Below are positions 1 to 4,881 of a DNA stretch of 8,124 nucleotides, one piece after another (within the stretch, counting starts at the first letter, position 1; each line of letters starts with the position of its first letter). A model generated the notes under the pieces. That model searched no databases. It was not told where the DNA came from and was given only the letters and a program-made list of their open reading frames with translations. The stretch covers positions 1 through 8,124 of the forward strand of contig JAITED010000182.1 in NCBI GenBank assembly GCA_031282235.1, in the 5' to 3' direction. A program made the position numbers and the translations under genes. Origin of the DNA: Propionibacteriaceae bacterium. GTDB taxonomy: Bacteria > Actinomycetota > Actinomycetes > Propionibacteriales > Propionibacteriaceae.

Positions 1-7
1 TGTTGAG

Positions 8-27
8 TGGGTTGTTTTAACAACCCA
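8..27. repeat. hairpin in repeat unit 1
   Basis: TGGGTTGTTTTAACAACCCA forms a 9-bp stem (TGGGTTGTT / AACAACCCA) around a TT centre. No T-run follows on either strand, so it is not a classical intrinsic terminator. The identical hairpin recurs at 97-116. Confidence 0.7.
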
Positions 28-35
28 GGAGCACA

Positions 36-86
36 ATGATTGAGACGAGAGACGTGGAAACATGTTTCCACGTCCGAATCGATTGA
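36..86 (+). other. possible 16-codon mini-ORF in repeat unit 1
   Basis: An ATG at 36 preceded by AGGAG (27-31, 4-nt spacing) opens MIETRDVETCFHVRID and ends at TGA (84-86). The peptide reads through the 24-nt palindrome. It matches no family I recognise. The same frame, ribosome binding site and stop recur in unit 2, but two copies of a duplication are not independent evidence of coding, so this is only a candidate. Confidence 0.15.
51..74. repeat. perfect 24-nt palindrome in unit 1
   Basis: The half-site GACGTGGAAACA is followed immediately by its exact inverted complement, giving a gapless, two-fold symmetric 24-nt site. This symmetry is typical of operators for dimeric DNA-binding proteins. 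A cruciform or RNA hairpin is also possible. No factor can be named. Confidence 0.75.
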
Positions 87-96
87 GTTTGTTGAG

Positions 97-116
97 TGGG
101 TTGTTTTAACAACCCA
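97..116. repeat. hairpin in repeat unit 2
   Basis: Exact copy of the 8-27 hairpin, 89 bp downstream: 9-bp stem with a TT centre. Confidence 0.7.
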
Positions 117-124
117 GGAGCACA

Positions 125-175
125 ATGATTGAGACGAGAGACGTGGAAACATGTTTCAACGTCCGAGTCGATTGA
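125..175 (+). other. possible 16-codon mini-ORF in repeat unit 2
   Basis: Copy of the unit 1 mini-ORF, with AGGAG at 116-120 and a TGA stop at 173-175, encoding MIETRDVETCFNVRVD. Both substitutions between units change an amino acid (His to Asn, Ile to Val), which gives no sign of purifying selection on a peptide. Translation is unproven. Confidence 0.13.
140..163. repeat. imperfect 24-nt palindrome in unit 2
   Basis: Same palindrome as at 51-74 but with A instead of C at 158, which breaks one symmetric pair (with G145). The left half-site is intact. One symmetric and one slightly broken copy could differ in affinity if this is a protein site; that is inference. Confidence 0.65.
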
Positions 176-186
176 GTTTGTTGAAA

Positions 187-211
187 TGGGTTGTTTTATT
201 AAAACAACCCA
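187..211. repeat. longer hairpin in truncated unit 3
   Basis: An 11-bp stem, TGGGTTGTTTT (187-197) pairing with AAAACAACCCA (201-211), with an ATT loop. It is a lengthened version of the hairpins at 8-27 and 97-116. It ends 14 nt before the AGGAGGG ribosome binding site of the nitroreductase gene, so it would lie in that gene's 5' leader if transcription starts upstream. It could instead end transcription from the left, although no T-tract follows on the plus strand. Confidence 0.6.
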
Positions 212-239
212 TAAGCACGCTAGGTAGGAGGGCCCAAAG

Positions 240-926
240 GTGACGCTCTACGATACGATATTCACCCGGCGCAGCGTGCGCCAATACGACGTAGCGCCGC
301 TTTCTGAAACCATGCTTGAGCAGATACGACAGCACCTTGCAGGTTTAGTGCAGTTGCCGGGGCAGGCCGCGAGGTTTGAGGTGGTCGGCAGGGACAAACT
401 CAAAGGCGGCTTTGCGCCGTATGCGATTTTGGCGTATGCCGCAGAAAGTGAAGCGGCGTGTATAAACATTGGTTATACGCTGCAAGGCGTTGACCTGTGG
501 TTGCAAGACCAAGGTTTGGGGAGTGTGTGGTGCGGCATGGCAACGCCGCTTGAAAAGCGGGCTGACTACCGCATTCTGCTGGGGTTTGGCCCCACAAACG
601 TGCCACCCAGAAGTAGCGAGACTGACTTCAAGCGTAAAAAAATCACCGAGATTAGCAACGCAGACAACCCGGTTGCGCGGGCGGCGCGGCTCGCCCCATC
701 TGCGGTGAATCTGCAACCTTGGCTGTTGACTTTTTCGGAAGGACGCATCGCAGTGCAGGTTAATGTACGCGGTTTCGGCAGAGTGATTCCGGGCAAAATG
801 TGGCTGTTCGACATCGGTATCGTGACAAAATACATCGAACTAGCTCTCGCACAAGAGGGGAACGCCGTAAAAGACCTAGTGATTAGTGGGACCGGCAAAG
901 ATATAGCAATAGCTATCAACTATTGA
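240..926 (+). CDS. nitroreductase family protein (TM1586-like)
   Basis: A 228-aa protein of the FMN-dependent nitroreductase fold, closest in layout to the TM1586-type group (Pfam TM1586_NiRdase). The N-terminal RRSVRQYD (residues 10-17) is the usual FMN-phosphate-contacting arginine/serine motif. The segment around IGYTLQGVDLWLQDQGLGSVW (77-97) matches the family's central helix. ARLAPSAVNLQPW (149-161) repeats the APSxxNxQPW flavin motif, and residues 191-207 form the C-terminal helix. The start is GTG at 240, with AGGAGGG at 226-232 and 7-nt spacing. Members reduce flavins, nitro compounds or quinones with NAD(P)H; the true substrate cannot be told from sequence. The gene is convergent with bcp. 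It is more A+T-rich than its neighbours, especially around 421-480, and it sits directly beside the repeat array, so recent acquisition is possible. I am fairly sure of the family and unsure of the role. Confidence 0.82.
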   Translation: MTLYDTIFTRRSVRQYDVAPLSETMLEQIRQHLAGLVQLPGQAARFEVVGRDKLKGGFAPYAILAYAAESEAACINIGYTLQGVDLWLQDQGLGSVWCGMATPLEKRADYRILLGFGPTNVPPRSSETDFKRKKITEISNADNPVARAARLAPSAVNLQPWLLTFSEGRIAVQVNVRGFGRVIPGKMWLFDIGIVTKYIELALAQEGNAVKDLVISGTGKDIAIAINY

Positions 927-964
927 GCTCGATAGTTTAGTTTGACGGGCGTGCGCTCACGTAT

Positions 965-1010
965 GGGATAACCTAACTGTGACCAGTGGGCGTTAGGAGA
1001 GCGCTATCCC
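965..1010. terminator. possible nested stem-loop between convergent genes
   Basis: An outer stem GGGATA (965-970) / TATCCC (1005-1010) encloses an inner stem CCTAAC (972-977) / GTTAGG (992-997). It lies where the nitroreductase gene and bcp converge and covers the bcp stop codon. A two-way terminator would fit the location, but the stems are short and there is no T-tract. Confidence 0.2.
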
Positions 1011-1478
1011 CAACTCAGCGGCGAGCCGTTCCACATGACCGGTGGCGCGCACGTTATACCAAGCCCGCTCGATAGTGCCCACTCCGGCGGCGTCCACGTT
1101 CACTAAGAAAGTGGAGCGTATGAGGGTTTCCAGACGCTTGCCATATAACACTTTTTCACCCCAAGCGCCGTATGCCTGAATCACTTTGCGCTCGGGGTCG
1201 GAGAGCAGCGTGACGGTGAGGTGCTCGTTGGAACGAAAACGGGCGATTTTTTCTGGTGCGTCCGGCGAAATGCCGATTACGGAGTATCCGGCGTCACGAA
1301 AAGCAGCCAGATGCGCAGTGAAATCAATCGCCTCCAAAGTGCAGCCGGGGGTGAGGGCGGCGGGGTAAAAATAGACAATAACCAAGCCAGAGGCGTATTC
1401 AGCCAGACTAACGATGTTGCCGTCCGCATCGGGGAGCGAAAAAGCGGGGGCGGGACTACCATGTTCGAGTTGTGCCAT
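993..1478 (-). CDS. bcp: thioredoxin-dependent peroxiredoxin, Bcp/PrxQ type
   Basis: A 161-aa thiol peroxidase of the AhpC/TSA thioredoxin-fold superfamily, expected to reduce H2O2 and organic hydroperoxides in the cytoplasm. The N-terminal GSPAPAFSLPDADG, the YFYPAALTPGCT block with peroxidatic Cys46, and the conserved Arg before STFLV (R121) all fit, and the length is normal. The protein has only this one cysteine. The usual Bcp resolving cysteine five residues later (TPGCTxxxC) is Ile51 here, so it should act as a 1-Cys enzyme that depends on an external thiol. The start is ATG at 1478, which agrees with the family N-terminus. It has no Shine-Dalgarno sequence, but TAATCT lies exactly 6 nt upstream, implying a leaderless mRNA. 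It diverges from the DUF3618 gene, an arrangement I recall around bcp in mycobacteria. Confidence 0.93.
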   Translation of the reverse strand: MAQLEHGSPAPAFSLPDADGNIVSLAEYASGLVIVYFYPAALTPGCTLEAIDFTAHLAAFRDAGYSVIGISPDAPEKIARFRSNEHLTVTLLSDPERKVIQAYGAWGEKVLYGKRLETLIRSTFLVNVDAAGVGTIERAWYNVRATGHVERLAAELGIALS

Positions 1479-1484
1479 ACCCCC

Positions 1485-1490
1485 AGATTA
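1485..1490 (-). promoter_or_regulatory. -10 element of a leaderless bcp promoter
   Basis: On the minus strand TAATCT is followed by 6 nt (GGGGGT) and then the bcp ATG, which puts the transcription start on the A of ATG. No good TTGACA-like -35 is visible, as is common in actinobacteria. The rph promoter uses the same hexamer and spacing. Confidence 0.55.
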
Positions 1491-1520
1491 CGCCGTTTCA
1501 TAATAGGCTTATGCTGTAGT

Positions 1521-1564
1521 CCAAACGAGTAGTAAACCTGAGCGTACCTAAACCGTACCCAAAC
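1521..1564. promoter_or_regulatory. AAAC direct repeats in the bcp/DUF3618 control region
   Basis: AAAC occurs at 1523, 1534, 1550 and 1561, that is in two pairs with 11-bp internal spacing and 16 bp between pairs. The second pair is a tandem 11-bp repeat, CGTACCTAAAC (1543-1553) then CGTACCCAAAC (1554-1564), with one mismatch. One-turn spacing suits binding of a protein to one face of the helix. It ends 8 nt before the DUF3618 ribosome binding site. No regulator can be named, and part of it may simply be promoter sequence. Confidence 0.3.
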
Positions 1565-1584
1565 GTTTGACCAGGAGGTTCCCC

Positions 1585-1887
1585 ATGAGTGAGCGCGATT
1601 CAGACCAAACAGCACAACTCAAGGCCAACATCGATGCTGCCCGCATCCGCCTAGCGCAAGGCGTGCAGGGGTTGGTGTCCGAGGTGCATCCGGCGGCCAT
1701 CAAAAACACCACCGCCGATGCGGTGAAAGCAGGCATTGATGCGCGCGTCACCAAAGCGAAAGCCCTAGTGGTTGACGATGCCGGCATCCGCTGGGATCGT
1801 ATCGGCACCGCAGCCATAGTGGCCGTCGGCGCGTTCGCCGTCTTTGCAGTGCTCAAGCTTTTCGTGCGCGCCCTACGCCGCAGCTGA
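1585..1887 (+). CDS. DUF3618 domain membrane protein
   Basis: A small protein of 100 aa. The N-terminal half is hydrophilic and probably helical (ANIDAARIRLAQGVQGLVSEVHPAAIKNTTADAVK, residues 14-48), like the DUF3618 pattern ExxRxRLAxTVxxLxxxxxPK. It is followed by GIRWDRIG (67-74), one predicted membrane helix at about 75-95, and a basic tail RALRRS that should sit in the cytoplasm. No catalytic motif is present; the function of the family is unknown. The start is ATG at 1585, chosen because AGGAGGT lies at 1573-1579 with good spacing; an in-frame TTG at 1567 lies upstream of that site and is rejected. It diverges from bcp across 106 bp, so co-regulation is possible. Confidence 0.85.
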   Translation: MSERDSDQTAQLKANIDAARIRLAQGVQGLVSEVHPAAIKNTTADAVKAGIDARVTKAKALVVDDAGIRWDRIGTAAIVAVGAFAVFAVLKLFVRALRRS

Positions 1888-1899
1888 CGCGATACGCTA

Positions 1900-1940
1900 C
1901 GTGCGGCGCATGCCCGATTTCCCCTCCGGCGCGCCGCACG
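1900..1940 (+). terminator. possible terminator hairpin after the DUF3618 gene
   Basis: CGTGCGGCGC (1900-1909) pairs perfectly with GCGCCGCACG (1931-1940) across a 21-nt loop, 13 nt after the DUF3618 stop codon and before the tRNA. No T-tract follows. Strong hairpins without T-tracts are often proposed as actinobacterial terminators, so this call is tentative. Confidence 0.45.
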
Positions 1941-1941
1941 A

Positions 1942-1947
1942 TAGAGT
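1942..1947 (+). promoter_or_regulatory. putative -10 element for tRNA-Lys
   Basis: TAGAGT fits TANNNT and would start transcription near 1954, about 8 nt before the mature tRNA 5' end. No clear -35 is visible. Confidence 0.35.
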
Positions 1948-1961
1948 ATTTCACGCCTTAT

Positions 1962-2037
1962 GCACCACTAGCTCAACTGGCAGAGCAATTGACTCTTAAT
2001 CAATGGGTTCAGGGTTCGAGTCCCTGGTGGTGTACCA
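1962..2037 (+). tRNA. tRNA-Lys (anticodon CTT)
   Basis: The cloverleaf is complete. The acceptor stem is GCACCAC (1962-1968) with GTGGTGT (2027-2033), with a G-T pair at the first position. The D stem is GCTC/GAGC (1971-1974, 1983-1986). The anticodon stem ATTGA/TCAAT (1988-1992, 2000-2004) carries loop CTCTTAA with anticodon CTT at 1995-1997, which reads AAG lysine codons. The T arm is CAGGG TTCGAGT CCCTG (2010-2026), followed by discriminator A2034 and an encoded CCA at 2035-2037. It stands alone and looks functional. No attachment-site duplication or integrase is visible beside it. Confidence 0.97.
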
Positions 2038-2041
2038 CTCT

Positions 2042-2055
2042 GGGGTCAAAACCCC
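2042..2055 (+). terminator. weak hairpin after tRNA-Lys
   Basis: GGGGT (2042-2046), loop CAAA, ACCCC (2051-2055), starting 4 nt after the tRNA CCA and lying between the tRNA and the dinB stop. The stem is only 5 bp with no T-tract, so it is a weak candidate for ending either transcript. Confidence 0.25.
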
Positions 2056-2095
2056 TGAACCTGCGGATTCCACTGCGTCTCACCTATCGGGAAGA

Positions 2096-3484
2096 TTACT
2101 CCACGGATACTACTAGGTCGGTGTAGTGGTCTAGGTTTGATTCTTCGGGCTCGGGGGTGTCCCACTCCAGCGGGAGCGGGTCGGCGTGATGTAGTGCGGG
2201 GTCATCAATCTCGAAAGAACGCACGGGGCCGATGCCGGTGTCGCGGTTCTCGAAACGTACCGTCACTACGGTGTCTCCGGAACCCCACACCCAACCGCGC
2301 CCCAATGTGTCGTGGATGATGTCATCGCCGGGGTGCCAACTGGCGTGGATGTGGCGGGCGCTGCGGGAGGCGGGAGCGGCTAGGCGCACCTCCTCAGTGA
2401 TACGGCCTGCGTCCTCGTCGAACAACTCCTCTTGCGCGGCTTGAGTGAAGTTGGCGGTTCCCACCCCCAGCAGCCGCACCCCCTGCGGAGTATCCAAGCC
2501 GCGTAACAAATCTTGCGCTACATGCGCGATACGCTCTGCGCGGTCAGTGGCTCCTGACAAGGTACGCGAGCGGGTGTAGGTGGTGAAATCGGGCAGGCGC
2601 ACCTTTATGGTGACGGTACGCGCGAACACTTTGTGCTTCGCCAACTGCCGCGCTACCACCACCGAATCAGAAGCGATGATACGTTCCAACTCGGCGCGGT
2701 CGGTGATGTCGGTGGCGAACGTATCTTCCATAGAGATGGATTTCGCTTCGCGGTACGGCTCCACCACGCGGTCGTCGCGCGCGAACGCTATTCGCTTCAA
2801 CCAATCGGCAGCGCGGATGCCGAACTCATGCACCAACTCGGTTCTGCTGGCAGTTTGTAGGTCAGCGACATTGCGTATCCCCAACAGCGCTAACCGTTCC
2901 ATGGTCGCCGGGCCGATGCCGGGGAGAGCGCGCACCGCCAGCGGCGTAATCAACTCCACCTCGGTGCCCGGCACGACTATCAACTGGCCGTCCGGTTTCG
3001 CGGTCTCGGAGGCGATTTTCGCTATCGACTTCGCCGTAGCTACCCCCACTGACGCGGTGAGCCCGGCGGTACGTTTATGCAGCTCAGCGCGCAATTCAGT
3101 GACCAACTTCTCGACTGCGCCGATGTCAGAACAGTCGATACCCCCAGCCGCCAAATCGACGTAGGCCTCATCCAGACTCAGCGGTTCGATGAGCGGCGAG
3201 AGTTCCCGCAACAACCGCATCACGATACGGCTGGACTGCCGATACGCCTGAAAGCGGCCAGATAGCACCGCTGCCATCGGCGCTTTAGCTCTGGCATCCA
3301 CCATGCGCATCGCGGAATGCACCCCGAACACTCGCGCCTCATAGCTGGCAGTGGAGACCACGCCGCGCCCGCCGATGCCCCCCACGATTACCGGTTTACC
3401 ACGCAAACTGGGTTTATCGCGCTGCTCGACCGATGCGAAGAACGCATCTAGGTCAAGGTGCAGGATGGAGGCTTCTTCGCGCAT
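2096..3484 (-). CDS. dinB: DNA polymerase IV (Y-family translesion polymerase)
   Basis: A 462-aa error-prone polymerase that copies past damaged bases. The catalytic carboxylates are visible in LHLDLDAFFASVE (D11, with F16 as the likely steric gate against ribonucleotides) and PLSLDEAYVD (D105, E106). ASVGVATAKSIAKIAS (144-159) completes the palm. The helix-hairpin-helix thumb is near LPGIGPATMERLALLGI (187-203), and the little finger spans about 248-346. QEELF (351-355) matches the QxxLF sliding-clamp motif. The extension of about 100 residues beyond it, including GRGWVWGSG and VTVRFENRDTGIGPVRSF, is characteristic of actinobacterial DinB1/DinX-type proteins and makes it longer than E. coli DinB. 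The ATG lies 3 nt past the folA stop with no clear ribosome binding site, so translation is probably coupled. It is the last gene of the unit. Confidence 0.96.
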   Translation of the reverse strand: MREEASILHLDLDAFFASVEQRDKPSLRGKPVIVGGIGGRGVVSTASYEARVFGVHSAMRMVDARAKAPMAAVLSGRFQAYRQSSRIVMRLLRELSPLIEPLSLDEAYVDLAAGGIDCSDIGAVEKLVTELRAELHKRTAGLTASVGVATAKSIAKIASETAKPDGQLIVVPGTEVELITPLAVRALPGIGPATMERLALLGIRNVADLQTASRTELVHEFGIRAADWLKRIAFARDDRVVEPYREAKSISMEDTFATDITDRAELERIIASDSVVVARQLAKHKVFARTVTIKVRLPDFTTYTRSRTLSGATDRAERIAHVAQDLLRGLDTPQGVRLLGVGTANFTQAAQEELFDEDAGRITEEVRLAAPASRSARHIHASWHPGDDIIHDTLGRGWVWGSGDTVVTVRFENRDTGIGPVRSFEIDDPALHHADPLPLEWDTPEPEESNLDHYTDLVVSVE

Positions 3485-3487
3485 GGT

Positions 3488-4039
3488 TCAGACCGTAGGA
3501 ATACGTTCGTAGCGCACGAACGCGAACCCGTCATGTGGCTCCCGCCACACCTCAATCCAGTGACCCGGGTCAATCTCGGGGAAAAACGTATCTCCGGCGG
3601 GGGTAGCGTCCACCTCCGTGATGTAAAGGTCAGTGAGCATCGACCAACTGGCGCGAAACATCTCGCCACCGCCGATGACAAACACTTTCGCGGGCAGAAC
3701 TTTCCCTATCGCTAAGCTGGTCGCCAGCACATGCGGCAGATTGGGTTCCCAAATCAGCTTCGGAGTTCCGCCCTCCGGGAACTGCTCCGGTCGCGGTGCC
3801 GACGAAACCACTACGCTGATGCGCCCCTCCAACGGTCGCCCAATCGACTCAAAGGTGCGCCGCCCCATCACCAACAGCCCACCCATAGTCACCCGCTTGA
3901 AATGCGCCAAATCTTCTGGGATGTGCCAAGGCATAACCCCGTTCGCCCCGATAACACCGTTGCGCGCCACCGCAGCAATACCTATCAACCGGAACGTCGT
4001 CATATCCTCCCAGGCTTTCAAGCCCTTCGCTACTGTCAT
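3488..4039 (-). CDS. folA: dihydrofolate reductase
   Basis: A 183-aa enzyme that reduces dihydrofolate to tetrahydrofolate with NADPH, restoring the cofactor that ThyA oxidises; it is the trimethoprim target family. Core motifs are IAAVARNGVIGANGVMPWHI (21-40), PEDLAHFK with catalytic acid D43 (equivalent to E. coli D27), VMGRRTFESIG (57-67) and VIGGGEMF (121-128) for NADPH, then YITEVDATPAGDTFFP. The start chosen is ATG 4039, which has AGGAGGG at 4046-4052 with 6-nt spacing and lies 26 nt after the thyA stop. An in-frame ATG at 4003 would give 171 aa and a more typical N-terminus (MTTFRLIGIAAVARN), but its GGGAGG is only 2 nt away. The frame stays open far upstream, but that stretch is thyA sequence. 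Confidence 0.95.
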   Translation of the reverse strand: MTVAKGLKAWEDMTTFRLIGIAAVARNGVIGANGVMPWHIPEDLAHFKRVTMGGLLVMGRRTFESIGRPLEGRISVVVSSAPRPEQFPEGGTPKLIWEPNLPHVLATSLAIGKVLPAKVFVIGGGEMFRASWSMLTDLYITEVDATPAGDTFFPEIDPGHWIEVWREPHDGFAFVRYERIPTV

Positions 4040-4045
4040 CCCCAA

Positions 4046-4052
4046 CCCTCCT
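4046..4052 (-). promoter_or_regulatory. ribosome binding site deciding the folA start
   Basis: AGGAGGG on the minus strand, 6 nt before ATG 4039, in the short thyA-folA gap. It favours that start over the internal ATG at 4003. Confidence 0.6.
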
Positions 4053-4065
4053 GTATATCTAGGGA

Positions 4066-4881
4066 CTATACGGCTATCGGGGCTTTGATGGCGGGCCAGG
4101 GGTTGTAGCCCACCACTTCGATATCGGATAGCTCGAATTGGTCTATTTCTTGCACTGCGGGGTTCAGTTTTAGGGTGGGCAGTTCGCGGGGTGTGCGGCG
4201 CAACTGTTCCTCCACTTGGGTTTGGTGGTTGTCGTAGATGTGGACATCTCCGAAAGTGTGGACGAACTCGCCAACATTTAGCCCGGTGACTTGCGCCACC
4301 ATGTGCGTCAACAGTGCATACGATGCGATGTTGAACGGCACCCCTAGGAACAGGTCTGCGGAGCGTTGATACAACTGACACGACAGCGTGCCCGGCTCCC
4401 CCGGCTTCTCACTAGGCGTTACGTAGAACTGGAACAAGGCGTGGCAGGGCGGCAGCGCCATCTGCTCCACCATGCCGGGGTTCCAAGCGCAAACGATGTG
4501 CCGCCTAGAATCGGGGTTAGCGCGCAGTGATTCGATAACAACCTTGATTTGGTCTACATGTTGCCCCGACGGCGCAGGCCAAGAACGCCACTGATACCCA
4601 TACACCGGCCCCAAATCGCCGTTCGCATCAGCCCACTCGTCCCAGATGGTGATGTTGTTCTCATGCAGCCATGCAATGTTGGTGTCGCCGCGCAAGAACC
4701 ACAACAGTTCACCAAACACGCTTCGGGTGTGCACTTTCTTTGTGGTGAGCAGCGGGAACCCCTGCGAGAGGTCAAAACGGGTTTGATAACCAAATACGCT
4801 AGTAGTTCCGGTGCCAGTACGGTCGGATTTATGCACCCCGTGGTCGCGCACATGGCGCAACAGTTCAAGATACTGTTTCAC
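4066..4881 (-). CDS. thyA: thymidylate synthase (ThyA)
   Basis: A 271-aa classical folate-dependent thymidylate synthase that methylates dUMP to dTMP with methylene-tetrahydrofolate, releasing dihydrofolate for the next gene's product. The visible residues are R21 in SDRTGTGT, E58 in GELLWFLRG, W80 in NITIWDEW, the R126-R127 pair in DSRRHIV, catalytic C146 in LPPCHALFQFYV, and N184 in PFNIASYALL. The C-terminus KAPIAV is intact, as needed for closure of the active site. The length is close to E. coli ThyA (264 aa). The start is GTG 4881, which overlaps the rdgB stop as GTGA and has GGGAGGTG at 4886-4893. Strong translational coupling to rdgB is expected. Confidence 0.98.
   Translation of the reverse strand: MKQYLELLRHVRDHGVHKSDRTGTGTTSVFGYQTRFDLSQGFPLLTTKKVHTRSVFGELLWFLRGDTNIAWLHENNITIWDEWADANGDLGPVYGYQWRSWPAPSGQHVDQIKVVIESLRANPDSRRHIVCAWNPGMVEQMALPPCHALFQFYVTPSEKPGEPGTLSCQLYQRSADLFLGVPFNIASYALLTHMVAQVTGLNVGEFVHTFGDVHIYDNHQTQVEEQLRRTPRELPTLKLNPAVQEIDQFELSDIEVVGYNPWPAIKAPIAV

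Larger units (their letters stand above)
1..217. repeat. tandem array of 89-bp units with nested palindromes
   Basis: Units run 1-89 and 90-178 and differ at only two places (69/158 C to A, 78/167 A to G). A third, diverged and truncated copy runs from 179 to about 217, just before the ribosome binding site of the nitroreductase gene. Each full unit contains, in order, a 9-bp-stem hairpin, an AGGAG plus ATG mini-ORF, a 24-nt palindrome and the 8-nt palindrome AATCGATT (mutated to AGTCGATT in unit 2). The window opens exactly at a unit start, so the array may continue to the left. It is A+T-richer than the genes. The period is too long and too uniform for CRISPR. The function is unknown; a cluster of regulator sites, an extragenic palindromic repeat family or duplicated terminators are all possible. 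Confidence 0.9.

Noticed and set aside
56..69. LexA/SOS-like box in the palindrome
   Set aside because: The core GGAAACATGTTTCC does not match the CGAAC-N4-GTTCG spacing of Gram-positive LexA sites.
1..217. Possible CRISPR array
   Set aside because: The whole 89-bp unit repeats almost identically; there are no variable spacers between short repeats and no cas genes.
1567..1584. TTG start for the DUF3618 protein
   Set aside because: The strong AGGAGGT site lies downstream of this TTG and points to ATG 1585.
1962..2095. tRNA-Lys as an integration site of a mobile element
   Set aside because: No integrase, no duplicated tRNA 3' end and no foreign genes follow it in the window.
2580..3164. Long plus-strand open frame opposite dinB
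   Set aside because: Shadow frame in G+C-rich sequence; serine/arginine-rich with no recognisable family, while the minus-strand frame is clearly dinB.
4040..4381. N-terminal extension of the DHFR frame up to 4381
   Set aside because: It lies inside thyA, reads as arginine/proline-rich shadow sequence, and the real start has its own ribosome site at 4046-4052.
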